Of a stretch of DNA of 64,000 nucleotides, positions 18,116 through 27,172 are shown piece after piece. Under the pieces are notes generated by a model, which searched no databases, had not been told where the DNA came from, and worked only from the letters and a program-made list of their open reading frames with translations. A program made the translations under genes and the position numbers. How positions within the stretch are numbered: the stretch's first letter is position 1; each line of letters begins with the position of its first letter. The stretch comes from Clostridia bacterium (GTDB lineage Bacteria > Bacillota > Clostridia > Lachnospirales > Anaerotignaceae), in the NCBI GenBank assembly GCA_022651385.1, contig JALCQR010000004.1:147554-211553 (forward strand), in the 5' to 3' direction.

Positions 18116-19180
18116 TTGGCTGATGATTCAAAGACTGAAAAAGCCACTCCCAAACGTAGGCAGGATGAACGTAAAAAGGGCAATGTGGTAGTAAGCAAGG
18201 ATATTATTGCAATAATGTCGCTTATCGGTTCATTTTTCACATTAAAGTTGCTGGGACCAAAAATGGTAAGCAATGCAGAAATGTTTATGTATAGGTATTT
18301 CAATTATGCCGAAAGCAAGTCTGCGCTTTCTGAAAGCTTTTTATTAGACATAACAAAAGATTTTGTATATGAATTCTGCATTATAGCAATGCCTGTCATA
18401 TTAGTTTCAGTAGGCCTTGCTGTTATAGCCACAATAGCGCAGACGAAACCTATTTTTGTACTGGAAAGCCTTAAGCCGAAATTCAGCAGAATAAATCCGA
18501 TACAGGGCATTAAAAATTTATTTTCACTAAGAAGCTTATTTGATGTTATTAAGGGAATTATTAAAATTTCTATAATAATAGCGGTCTTATACAATTTTAT
18601 AACGAAAAGCTTAGCGGAAATTTCAAGAACTATTAATATGGATGTTGTGCAATCATGCTCTGTTTTATTCAGCCTTATTATGAGCCTTGCTTTAAAAATA
18701 TGTCTTGCTTTTGTAGCTATATCTGTTTTTGACTATTTCTTCCAATGGTGGGAATATGAAAGACAAATTAGAATGTCTAAACAAGAACTTAAAGAGGAAT
18801 ATAAAGATCTTGAGGGTGATCCTCAGGTAAAAGGCAGAATAAGAGACATACAGCGTAAAATGGCTATGTCAAGAATGATGCAGGCTGTGCCAAAAGCAGA
18901 TGTGGTTATAAAAAACCCAACGCACTTTGCTGTTGCCTTAAAATATGATTTAAATAAGGATAATGCTCCTATACTTTTGGCAAAAGGTCAGGATGAGCTT
19001 GCTCTTAGAATAATACATGAGGCGGAGATTAATAATGTGTACGTTTTGGAAAACAGGCCTTTGGCAAGGGCAATATATGCCACAACGGACATTAATCAGG
19101 AGATACCTCAGGAGTTTTACGGAACAGTGGCGGAAATTCTTGTATATGTATACAAGATTAAAAATAAAAAGTTAATATAA
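18116..19180 (+). CDS. flhB: Flagellar export switch protein FlhB
   Basis: 354-aa export-gate protein that switches substrate class when it cleaves itself. It starts with TTG (ADDSKTEKATPKRRQDERKKG), the classic basic N-terminus. Four membrane helices lie between ~30 and 215. The autocleavage motif NPTH is at residues 267-270, followed by FAVALKYD. AAGGGTG precedes the start. A second, separate FlhB C-terminal domain is encoded at 48149. Confidence 0.95.
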   Translation: MADDSKTEKATPKRRQDERKKGNVVVSKDIIAIMSLIGSFFTLKLLGPKMVSNAEMFMYRYFNYAESKSALSESFLLDITKDFVYEFCIIAMPVILVSVGLAVIATIAQTKPIFVLESLKPKFSRINPIQGIKNLFSLRSLFDVIKGIIKISIIIAVLYNFITKSLAEISRTINMDVVQSCSVLFSLIMSLALKICLAFVAISVFDYFFQWWEYERQIRMSKQELKEEYKDLEGDPQVKGRIRDIQRKMAMSRMMQAVPKADVVIKNPTHFAVALKYDLNKDNAPILLAKGQDELALRIIHEAEINNVYVLENRPLARAIYATTDINQEIPQEFYGTVAEILVYVYKIKNKKLI

Positions 19181-19198
19181 ATTGAAATGGTGTGGGCT

Positions 19199-21256
19199 AT
19201 GAAACGTTTTTTTAGGAATTCGATTTCCTTATTTGTAATTTTAATTATATTGCTGTTGATAATACCTTTAAGCCCTTTTTTGCTTGATATTTTATTTGTA
19301 TTTAATATATCTATTTCGCTTATAATTTTGCTTATAACCATGAATATAAAAGAGCCGCTGGAGTTCTCAATTTTTCCTTCCCTGCTGCTTATTACAACGC
19401 TTTTCAGGCTTGGATTAAATGTATCATCAACAAGACTTATTCTTACAAGGCAAGGTTCAGCGGGACAAGTTATAAAGGCTTTCGGAAGTTTTGTACTTCA
19501 GGGAAACGTTATTGTAGGAACTATTATATTCTTAATTATAGTTCTTGTACAGTTTATAGTAATAACAAAAGGAGCTGAACGTGTGGCTGAAGTTGCTGCC
19601 CGTTTTACCCTTGATGCTATGCCGGGAAAGCAGATGGCTATAGACGCCGACTTGAATTCCGGCCTTATAAATGAACAGGAAGCCAGAGTAAGAAGATATA
19701 AAATACAAAAAGAAGCCGACTTTTACGGAGCTATGGATGGTGCCACCAAAATTGTCAAAGGCGATGCCGTTATGTCATTGATTATTACTACTATAAACTT
19801 TGTGGCAGGTGTTATAATAGGTTCTGTTCAGTCCGGCATGAGTTTTTCAGAGGTTTTGCAGGTATACTCTATTGCTACAATTGGTGACGGACTTGTATCA
19901 CAGATACCAGCGCTTCTTATATCAACTGCAACAGGCATGATAGTTACCCGTTCGGTTTCAGAGGGAAGCTTAAATACTGATGTGGCAAGACAGTTCTTAG
20001 CTCAGCCTCAGGCTATTCTTATGGGCGGCAGCATTGTAGCAGCTCTTATTGTTGTTCCGGGTACTCCTAAAATTCCGCTTATTGTAGTATCGGCATTGCT
20101 TCTTTCACTCGGCGGAAATGTAAAGAAAAACATGAAAGAAAGCGTTGCAAAAAAACAGGTTAAGACTGAAGCTAAAGCTGCTGAAAAGCCGGCAAGCGAA
20201 GAAGATTATTACAAAGACGTAAACAATATTTACTCACTTATAAACGTTGAGCCTATAGAAATGGAGTTTGGCTACAGCCTTATACCGTTGGTTGATGAAT
20301 CAAGCGGAGGCAAGCTTATAAACAGAATTGTAATTTTCAGAAGAAAATATGCTCAGGATATGGGATTTGTAATTCCATCTATACGAATACGTGACAGTGC
20401 TTCGCTAAACCCTAACCAATATGTGATAAAGATTAAGGGTGAGGTTGTGGCAACAGGCGAAATTCTTGTGGATTATTATCTTGCCCTTGAGCCTTCAGAG
20501 CCTTCCGGTGATATAGACGGAATAGAAACTATTGAGCCGGCCTACGGAATACCAAGTAAATGGATACTTCCTGAAAATAAAGAGCTTGCCGAGTTATATG
20601 GTTATACCGTAATAGATCCACTTTCGGTTATGGTTACGCATCTGTCGGAAACGGTTTCGTCCCATGCTTATGAACTTCTATCAAGAACAGAAATTATGCA
20701 CCTTATTGACAACGTTAAGAAAAGCTCACCGGAAATTGTTGAGGAAGCATTCCCTAATATCATATCGTACAGCAATTTCCAGAAGATTATATCAAATCTT
20801 TTAAAAGAAGGCGTTCCTATAAAGGATATGGTTACCATTATAGAAACAATTGTGGACTCATCCTCCGCTGGAAAGGATATTGATACTATAACGGAAAATA
20901 TAAGAGTTGCCCTTAAGAGAACTATTACAAGAAAGTTCTGTGAGGACGGACAGATGAAAGTTATAACATTGGATGCTGAGCTTGAGAAGGTTATTATATC
21001 AAGCATGTCTAAAAGCGAACAGGGCGTTTATCTTTCGTTAAGTCCTGATGTTCTGCAAAAGATTTTGAATCAGCTTTCGGATAACATTAAAAAGTTCAAT
21101 GATATTTCGCACAGGCCTATTATTTTAACAAGTCACGTGATAAGAGTTTATTTTTATAGATTAATTGAGCAGTTTTATCCGAATGTAAGCGTTATTTCTT
21201 TTAATGAAATAGCAAATAACGTACAGATTCAATCTATAGGCAATATAAAAATTTAA
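19199..21256 (+). CDS. flhA: Flagellar export protein FlhA
   Basis: Largest export-gate component, which docks chaperone-substrate complexes. 685 aa from this ATG. An alternative ATG at 19187 adds four residues, and neither start has a strong ribosome site. Residues ~5-310 contain about eight membrane helices with the conserved FHIPEP-family segment RFTLDAMPGKQMAIDADLN (~135-155). The rest is the four-domain cytoplasmic part. flhF and flhG normally follow; here sigD begins 24 bases later. Confidence 0.95.
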   Translation: MKRFFRNSISLFVILIILLLIIPLSPFLLDILFVFNISISLIILLITMNIKEPLEFSIFPSLLLITTLFRLGLNVSSTRLILTRQGSAGQVIKAFGSFVLQGNVIVGTIIFLIIVLVQFIVITKGAERVAEVAARFTLDAMPGKQMAIDADLNSGLINEQEARVRRYKIQKEADFYGAMDGATKIVKGDAVMSLIITTINFVAGVIIGSVQSGMSFSEVLQVYSIATIGDGLVSQIPALLISTATGMIVTRSVSEGSLNTDVARQFLAQPQAILMGGSIVAALIVVPGTPKIPLIVVSALLLSLGGNVKKNMKESVAKKQVKTEAKAAEKPASEEDYYKDVNNIYSLINVEPIEMEFGYSLIPLVDESSGGKLINRIVIFRRKYAQDMGFVIPSIRIRDSASLNPNQYVIKIKGEVVATGEILVDYYLALEPSEPSGDIDGIETIEPAYGIPSKWILPENKELAELYGYTVIDPLSVMVTHLSETVSSHAYELLSRTEIMHLIDNVKKSSPEIVEEAFPNIISYSNFQKIISNLLKEGVPIKDMVTIIETIVDSSSAGKDIDTITENIRVALKRTITRKFCEDGQMKVITLDAELEKVIISSMSKSEQGVYLSLSPDVLQKILNQLSDNIKKFNDISHRPIILTSHVIRVYFYRLIEQFYPNVSVISFNEIANNVQIQSIGNIKI

Positions 21257-21280
21257 CACATGGGGGAGGGGTAGAAAAGT

Positions 21281-22054
21281 ATGAAGCTAAAAGAAAAATT
21301 ATGTGATATGACAAGTGAGGAGCTGTTTATTGAATACAAGACTACCCACAACTTGAAAGTAAGAAATGAGCTTGTGTTAAGATATATACATATAGTTAAA
21401 AACATAGCCATTCAGATGCGCGGTGTGTATAATGATTTGACTCAAATTGACGATATAGTAAATGAAGGTGTAATAGTTCTTATGAACGCGATTGACAAGT
21501 TTGACATAAATAAGAACATAAAGTTTGAGAGTTTTATTTCTAAAAGAATACGCGGACTTGTAATTGACATTGCGCGAAAGAATGACTGGGTGCCAAGAAG
21601 TATAAGAAAAGCCGCAAAAAGTGTGGACAAGGCGGCAAATGATCTTTTTATAAAGTTTGGAAGAATGCCGACCGATGATGAAATGGCTGATTATATGAAT
21701 ATGCCTATTGAAAAGTACAGAAAAGTGTTGGGTGACACCAATCTTATGAATGTTTTGTCCTTTGAGATACTTCTTGATGGCGCTGAAAACGGTTTGCCGG
21801 GCAATCAGGTTATGAGCTCTAATCTGGAAAGTATGCCGGAACATTATCTGGATACTGAGGAGTTAAAGATGGAAATGAGGGCCGGATTTAATAATTTAAG
21901 AGATAAAGAAAAACTTGTCATATCTCTTCATTATGTTCAGGGCCTTAACATGAAGGAAATAGCAGGGGTTTTGGGTGTAAGTGAGCCAAGGATATCTCAG
22001 CTGCACTCTAACGCTTTAAGAAAGCTAAGGATATATTTACAAGGAAGGATTTAG
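21281..22054 (+). CDS. sigD: Flagellar sigma factor sigma-28 (SigD/FliA)
   Basis: 257-aa group 3 sigma factor for late flagellar and chemotaxis genes. Region 2 reads LRYIHIVKNIAIQM...DDIVNEGVIVLMNAIDKFD. The linker has the typical RGLVIDIARKNDWVPRSIRKAAK. Region 4 ends with NMKEIAGVLGVSEPRISQLHSNALRKLR, a helix-turn-helix. GGGGGAGGGG precedes the ATG. Its antagonist FlgM is encoded at 41669, and sigma-28-type -10 elements are seen before flgM and flagellin. Confidence 0.95.
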   Translation: MKLKEKLCDMTSEELFIEYKTTHNLKVRNELVLRYIHIVKNIAIQMRGVYNDLTQIDDIVNEGVIVLMNAIDKFDINKNIKFESFISKRIRGLVIDIARKNDWVPRSIRKAAKSVDKAANDLFIKFGRMPTDDEMADYMNMPIEKYRKVLGDTNLMNVLSFEILLDGAENGLPGNQVMSSNLESMPEHYLDTEELKMEMRAGFNNLRDKEKLVISLHYVQGLNMKEIAGVLGVSEPRISQLHSNALRKLRIYLQGRI

Positions 22055-22071
22055 ACAAGGAGGGTATAAAT

Positions 22072-22821
22072 ATGTTTCAAGGGATGTACACATTGTCTTC
22101 AAGTATGATTACCCAAAACAGACAGATGGATGTTATAAGCAACAATTTGGCCAATGTATCAACACCGGGATATAAATCGGATTCTCTTGTGTCTGGGACA
22201 TTTAAAGATGAACTGCTATTAAGAACATCAAACAATATGTCGGGAGCAATAGGCGGTTCGCTGGGTACATTATCATTGGCAACTATACCTTATAGAACAT
22301 ATACGGATTTTTCCGGCGGTTCTATTGACGAAACAGATAAAAATCTTGACTTTGCCATACAGGGTGACGGATTTTTTAAGATAAGAGGACAAAATGGTGA
22401 TGTTTATACAAGAAACGGCTCATTTATAATTGATAATGACGGATACCTTTCCCTTCAAGGGGTAGGGCGGGTTGTTGGAGATAACGGTCCTATTCATTTG
22501 ACTACAGATAATTTTAATGTAAAAAGCGACGGTACTATAACAGATAAAAACGGAAAAGAAATTGCGAAATTAAGTGTTTTTACATTTGATAATTTGGACA
22601 CCTTTACAAAAGTAGGGGAAAATGCTTTCTCAACCACAGCACAGTCAAAAAAGGCTGATACCAATATTTTATGGAAATATGTTGAGACATCAAATGTTGA
22701 TCCGACAACCGAAATGACAAATATGCTTGCAAGCCAGCGTGAAATTCAGAGTGCTGCTCAGGTTTTAAAAATGTATGATGAACTTATGGGCAAGGCTACT
22801 ACAGAAATAGGAAGAGTTTGA
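22072..22821 (+). CDS. flgF: Flagellar rod protein, FlgF/FlhO type
   Basis: 249-aa member of the FlgF/FlgG rod family. The N-terminal signature MDVISNNLANVSTPGYKSD and the C-terminal NVDPTTEMTNMLASQREIQSAAQVLKMYDELM are both present. Such a pair of rod genes next to each other corresponds to FlhO-FlhP of B. subtilis. The exact FlgF versus FlgG label is assigned by order only. AAGGAGGG precedes the ATG. Confidence 0.85.
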   Translation: MFQGMYTLSSSMITQNRQMDVISNNLANVSTPGYKSDSLVSGTFKDELLLRTSNNMSGAIGGSLGTLSLATIPYRTYTDFSGGSIDETDKNLDFAIQGDGFFKIRGQNGDVYTRNGSFIIDNDGYLSLQGVGRVVGDNGPIHLTTDNFNVKSDGTITDKNGKEIAKLSVFTFDNLDTFTKVGENAFSTTAQSKKADTNILWKYVETSNVDPTTEMTNMLASQREIQSAAQVLKMYDELMGKATTEIGRV

Positions 22822-22846
22822 TTAATGAAAGGGATGATTTTAAGTT

Positions 22847-23554
22847 ATGTATATGTCGTTTTACACTGCAGCGGCGGGGGCGTCTGCTCAACAGTCAAAG
22901 CTTGATGTTGTGGCTAACAATATAGCCAATATAAACACACGTGGATATAAATCTAAAACGTCGTCTTTTTCAGATTTGGTTTATAGTAATCTAAGTGGTG
23001 CTCAGGGACAAAATGCCAGTTTAAAAATAGGAAGCGGTGCCAAGATTGAAAAAACGGGAACTGTGTTTTCTCATGGAAGTATAGACAATACAGATTCCAA
23101 GTTTGACTTATCAATTGATGGCAGAGGGTTCTTTGCATTACAAAATCCGGAAACAAAAGAGGTTGTATACACAGCTAACGGAAATTTTATTATGTCGAGA
23201 AAGGGCAATAAATTCTATTTGGCATCAAAGGACGGTTATTTAGTGCTTGGGAAAAACGGAAAGCCAATGGAGATTACAGGCCAAGAGAATAAGCTTGAGC
23301 CGGCGGTTTATGATTTTCCTGTGGAAGATGGATTTATAAGCGCAGGAGATACAAATTTTATTCCGACAGCTAAAAACGGAAAGCCGTTTTTGACCGACAC
23401 AAATGTAAGACAAAATAGTCTCGAGTGTTCAAATGTTGATTTTTCCAAAGAAATATCAAAGGTTGTAGAAGCTGAAAGAGCTTATCAGTATTCACTCAAA
23501 ATGGTTGAAACGTCAGACGAAATTCAAAGCCTTATCAACACCTTAAGATCGTAA
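22847..23554 (+). CDS. flgG: Flagellar rod protein, FlgG/FlhP type
   Basis: 235-aa paralogue of the preceding gene. It begins YMSFYTAAAGASAQQSKLDVVANNIANINTRGYKSK and ends with the conserved NVDFSKEISKVVEAERAYQYSLKMVETSDEIQSLIN helix. It probably forms the distal rod. A second ATG two codons in could also serve as the start. Confidence 0.85.
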   Translation: MYMSFYTAAAGASAQQSKLDVVANNIANINTRGYKSKTSSFSDLVYSNLSGAQGQNASLKIGSGAKIEKTGTVFSHGSIDNTDSKFDLSIDGRGFFALQNPETKEVVYTANGNFIMSRKGNKFYLASKDGYLVLGKNGKPMEITGQENKLEPAVYDFPVEDGFISAGDTNFIPTAKNGKPFLTDTNVRQNSLECSNVDFSKEISKVVEAERAYQYSLKMVETSDEIQSLINTLRS

Positions 23555-23589
23555 TTGTATTTATTATCACCTTTAAAAGGAGAGAATAT

Positions 23590-24222
23590 ATGAAAAAGCG
23601 AATTGATAATTATGAGGAAATAAACGGCTATGCCATGGACATGTTTAAGGAAATAGGCAGTATTGGAACCGGAAACGCCGCTACTGCGCTTTCAGGAACA
23701 CTTTCATCTAAAATATCCATGTCACTTCCTGAAGTGGATATAATGGATTATGATCAAGCTATTGATTTCCTCGGCGGACCTGAAAAAGTTATAGCTGCCG
23801 TTCTTGTTCATATGACCGGACAATTCAGCGGGATTATGCTCTATTTACTTGATTTTGATTTTATGAATTTTGTGCTGGAAAAGCTTAATCTTAAAAAGAT
23901 AAACAGTTATGATGACATAGATGAAATGAGCAAGTCGGCTATTTGCGAAGTAAGCAATATTATTATTTCCTCGTATGCTAATGCCATTTCGCAGTTAAGC
24001 GGAATATCAATAAACCTTTCAGTGCCGGCAATAGCTTTAAATATGCTTGGCGGAATAATGTCTGTGCCTATGATTGAGTATGGATATGTTACTGATAAAA
24101 TTATGATGGTAGGCGGAAAGCTGATGTATTCAAATGAGGAGATGACGAGCAATTTGCTCATGCTGCCGGACATAAAGTCTTTAAACTTTTTATTTAAAAA
24201 GCTGGGGGTTTTCTATGAGTAA
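23590..24222 (+). CDS. cheC: CheY-P phosphatase CheC
   Basis: 210-aa adaptation protein that dephosphorylates CheY-P and is stimulated by CheD. The second active-site motif is intact (EVSNIIISSYANAI, near residues 118-131). The first reads EIGSIGTGNAATAL, with Ser where the catalytic Asn of ExxN normally stands, so one of the two sites may be inactive. AAAGGAGAG precedes the ATG. The end overlaps cheD by eight bases, which fits the CheC-CheD complex. Confidence 0.93.
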   Translation: MKKRIDNYEEINGYAMDMFKEIGSIGTGNAATALSGTLSSKISMSLPEVDIMDYDQAIDFLGGPEKVIAAVLVHMTGQFSGIMLYLLDFDFMNFVLEKLNLKKINSYDDIDEMSKSAICEVSNIIISSYANAISQLSGISINLSVPAIALNMLGGIMSVPMIEYGYVTDKIMMVGGKLMYSNEEMTSNLLMLPDIKSLNFLFKKLGVFYE

Positions 24223-24700
24223 AATGATAACGGTAGGCATAGCCGATATGAAGTTTACCAGAAATGAAGGAGTTTTAATTACATATGCTCTTGGTTCATG
24301 TGTTGGTGTATGTTTGTACGATCCTATTATTAAACTTGCGGCTATGGTACATGTTATGTTGCCGTCAAGACTTGAGGGCTCAAGTGACAAAAATATATAT
24401 AAATATGCCAATACCGGCATACCCAGCACACTTAAGAAAATGGAAGTTTTTGGCGCAGTAAGAAATCGTGTAACAGCAAAGATTGCCGGAGGCGCAAAGA
24501 TGTTTGAAATTTTAGGTAATAACAGTCTTGGCAATATAGGAATGAGAAACGTTGAAAGCGTAAAACAGGTTTTAAAATCCGAGGGAATACCTATAATTAA
24601 AGAGGATGTAGGCGGAAATTATGCGAGAACTCTTCTTTTTGACAGCAGCAACGGCAATGGAATAATAAGGCTGTGCGGAAGAAAAGAAATTCCTTTTTAG
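24215..24700 (+). CDS. cheD: Chemoreceptor glutamine deamidase CheD
   Basis: 161-aa deamidase that modifies receptor glutamines and binds CheC. The catalytic Cys in ALGSCVGVCLYD and His in MVHVMLPSR are present. The third conserved region reads AKIAGGAKMF. Translation is coupled to cheC through the overlap. The C-terminus (GGNYARTLLFDSSNGNGIIRL) is typical. Confidence 0.95.
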   Translation: MSKMITVGIADMKFTRNEGVLITYALGSCVGVCLYDPIIKLAAMVHVMLPSRLEGSSDKNIYKYANTGIPSTLKKMEVFGAVRNRVTAKIAGGAKMFEILGNNSLGNIGMRNVESVKQVLKSEGIPIIKEDVGGNYARTLLFDSSNGNGIIRLCGRKEIPF

Positions 24701-24722
24701 GATTGTTAAAATCTCTGTCTTT

Positions 24723-24790
24723 CTTTGGAAGTCAGTTAAAATTGTGATATGTCTTTTAAGCACATATGGAATTTTAACTGGTTTTCAAAG
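24723..24790 (+). other. Long imperfect hairpin between cheD and cheV
   Basis: CTTTG at 24723 to CAAAG at 24790 enclose CAGTTAAAATT and AATTTTAACTG, with ATATGT/ACATAT at the tip. The stem is ~26 bp with a few mismatches. There is no T-tract on the right, so it may be an RNA-stabilising or processing element instead of a simple terminator. Confidence 0.6.
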
Positions 24791-24863
24791 AGTTTATAAA
24801 AAGTTTAAATTATAACGCTTTTATATTTAATATAATCCACAATTTTGAGGGGGAGAGGTGTAT

Positions 24864-25841
24864 ATGATTAACAAAGATAAAAAAAATGGAGAGATTCTTC
24901 TTGAATCAGGAACAAACGAGATTGAAATAATGGTATTTAAAATTAACGGCAATCTTTTTGGCATAAATGTGGCTAAAGTAAAAGAAATTATGATGTCAGC
25001 ACAGGTAACGCCAATTCCATTGACACATCCTGCTATTGAGGGTGTGTTTAAACCAAGAGGCGTTGTAATAACGGTTTTTGATTTGCCTAAATATCTTTAC
25101 GGCGACGATGCTGTACATACTGAAAAGGATATTTTTATAATTACTAATTTCAATAAAATTCTTATAGCTTTCAGAGTTACAAGTGTTGAAGGAATATTCA
25201 GACTTTCATGGGAAGACATACAAAAACCGGATAAGACAATTGGCGGCAAAGAGGGCATGGCTACTGGTATAACTCAAATTAAAGACGGCATTGTAACTAT
25301 TCTTGATTTTGAAAAAATAGTATCTGAAGTTGCTCCTTCGGCAAGCATAAAGATAGACGATATAAATAAATTCGGACATAGACAAGCTAATAACTCGCCT
25401 ATTGTAATAGTGGAAGATTCCATAATGCTTTCAAAAATAATTATTGAATGTCTTACACGAGCCGGATTTACAAACATAAATAAGTTTGACAACGGCAAAG
25501 AAGCTTGGAACTATCTTGAGACAATTAAGAAAAAAGAAGAAAACATTGAAAAGAAAGTTTCATTAGTAATAACAGATATAGAAATGCCTATTATGGATGG
25601 ATACAAACTTACAAAGCTTATAAAAGATGATGAAAAATTAAAAGAAATACCGGTTATTATTTTCTCGTCAATGATAAATGATGAGATATACGCAAAAGGC
25701 AAGAGCATCGGTGCCGATGAGCAGGTAAGCAAACCTGATATAGGCAATCTTGTTGGTGTTATTGATTATCTGCTTGATAAAAAGTCAAAGTCAAAATCGG
25801 AATCTGAACCTGAAAAAGAGGAAGAAACAAAAAGCAAATAA
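24864..25841 (+). CDS. cheV: Chemotaxis coupling protein CheV (CheW-REC)
   Basis: 325-aa hybrid of a CheW-like coupling domain (~20-160) and a receiver domain (~180-305). The CheW part has NLFGINVAKVKEIM and PLTHPAIEGVFKPRG. The receiver has VEDSIMLSK, phosphoacceptor Asp in LVITDIEMPIMDG and Lys in QVSKPD. The tail is Lys/Ser/Glu-rich. A GTG two codons upstream is possible, but GGGGGAGAGG is spaced for the ATG at 24864. It is a second route to adaptation beside CheB/CheR. Confidence 0.94.
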   Translation: MINKDKKNGEILLESGTNEIEIMVFKINGNLFGINVAKVKEIMMSAQVTPIPLTHPAIEGVFKPRGVVITVFDLPKYLYGDDAVHTEKDIFIITNFNKILIAFRVTSVEGIFRLSWEDIQKPDKTIGGKEGMATGITQIKDGIVTILDFEKIVSEVAPSASIKIDDINKFGHRQANNSPIVIVEDSIMLSKIIIECLTRAGFTNINKFDNGKEAWNYLETIKKKEENIEKKVSLVITDIEMPIMDGYKLTKLIKDDEKLKEIPVIIFSSMINDEIYAKGKSIGADEQVSKPDIGNLVGVIDYLLDKKSKSKSESEPEKEEETKSK

Positions 25842-25897
25842 TGGCTTATCCAAGTTGAAATTAATTACTTTACAGTGAAAGGTGGCACTATAAGTAC

Positions 25898-27130
25898 ATG
25901 AATAAGTATGTTGTACGTCAACCGATTAAGGATAAGAATAATAACATTGTTGCTTATGAAATAATGTATGAAGTCGACAAAATGGATATCTTTAATCAAG
26001 TTGAGGATTTTCAGGCTGCGGATACAATATCCGACTTTTTTATGCAAAATACATCTATGATTTCTGGAAACAATATTGTATTTATAACATTTACTCCAAA
26101 CCTGCTATTTAAAAATATGCCGAAAGTTTTTGAAAGTGATAAATTAGTTATACAAATAGAGGACAATGTTGTAATTCACCCATTATCAAACAATTTGATA
26201 ACAAAATACAGAAAAGAAGGCTATAAAGTAGCAGCAAATAATTTTCAGTTTAACCCAAAGTATTTTGCTATAATAGACTCTATAGATTACATAAAAATAG
26301 ACTTTAAAAATATTGAACATAGTTCAATAGATAATCTTGTAAGCATGGCTAAAGGCTTTAATAAAAAATGTGTTGCGACTGGTGTTGACTCAAAGGAAAT
26401 ATATGACTACGCTCTTTCAAAAAATGTGGATTATTTCCAAGGAGTTTATGTTTCGGAAATTGCAAAAACGCATATGCGAAAAACTGAATTTATACAAGGA
26501 AACTTTTTCAGGCTTGTTGTCGAAGTTACAAAAGCCGAGCCTGATTTAGAACAGATTGAGCAGATTATATCGAGAGATGCAAGCTTGTCCTACATGATTT
26601 TAAAAGTTGTAAACTCGCCGTATTTTGCCTTAAAAAACAGAGCCACAACAATAAAGCAGGCTCTTACGCTTTTAGGTTTAGTACAGCTTAAAAGGTGGGT
26701 TTATCTTTTGAGCTTTAAAAACGGTGACAGCAAGGAAGCCGAAGAAGTACTTAAAATATCGTTCTTAAGAGCTAATTTTTGCGCCGAGCTTGTGAAATAC
26801 ATAAAAGATTTCCCTATTAACTTAAATGAGGCCTACACTATGGGTATGTTCTCAACTCTGGATGTACTTATAGATGCACCTTTAAGTGAACTGCTTGACG
26901 AAATATATGTGTCCGACGAGGTAAAAGGAGCACTTTTAAATCATGAGGGCAAATGCGGAATGCTTTATGATCTTGTTTTGAGCTATGAAAAAGCCGATTG
27001 GAATAATTTAAAGTCTTATGCAGATGAGCTTGGCATACCGAGAAATGTCATAGCTCAGGTATATTTTGACTGTGTTGAAGAAGTTAACAACATATGGAAC
27101 AATGCTTTTAAAGTTTTGAAAGATAAATAA
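25898..27130 (+). CDS. Degenerate EAL-HDOD signalling protein
   Basis: 410-aa two-domain protein of the YuxH type. Residues ~1-200 resemble an EAL domain but the catalytic residues are lost: the EAL motif reads YEIMYE and the DDFG region reads NNFQ. It probably does not hydrolyse cyclic di-GMP, though it might bind it. Residues ~205-395 are an HDOD domain (IISRDASLSYMILKVVNSPYFALKNRATTIKQALTLLG). It follows cheV and precedes a bidirectional terminator. Related proteins act in motility and surface-behaviour signalling, but the partner here is unknown. Confidence 0.88.
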   Translation: MNKYVVRQPIKDKNNNIVAYEIMYEVDKMDIFNQVEDFQAADTISDFFMQNTSMISGNNIVFITFTPNLLFKNMPKVFESDKLVIQIEDNVVIHPLSNNLITKYRKEGYKVAANNFQFNPKYFAIIDSIDYIKIDFKNIEHSSIDNLVSMAKGFNKKCVATGVDSKEIYDYALSKNVDYFQGVYVSEIAKTHMRKTEFIQGNFFRLVVEVTKAEPDLEQIEQIISRDASLSYMILKVVNSPYFALKNRATTIKQALTLLGLVQLKRWVYLLSFKNGDSKEAEEVLKISFLRANFCAELVKYIKDFPINLNEAYTMGMFSTLDVLIDAPLSELLDEIYVSDEVKGALLNHEGKCGMLYDLVLSYEKADWNNLKSYADELGIPRNVIAQVYFDCVEEVNNIWNNAFKVLKDK

Positions 27131-27170
27131 AAATATCCCCATGAGATAAAAAGTCTTATGGGGTATTTTA
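27131..27170. terminator. Bidirectional terminator
   Basis: AATATCCCCATGAGA pairs with TCTTATGGGGTATT around TAAAAAG, with T-rich flanks on both strands. It serves the EAL-HDOD gene and the convergent ComFB gene. Confidence 0.85.
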
Positions 27171-27172
27171 TT

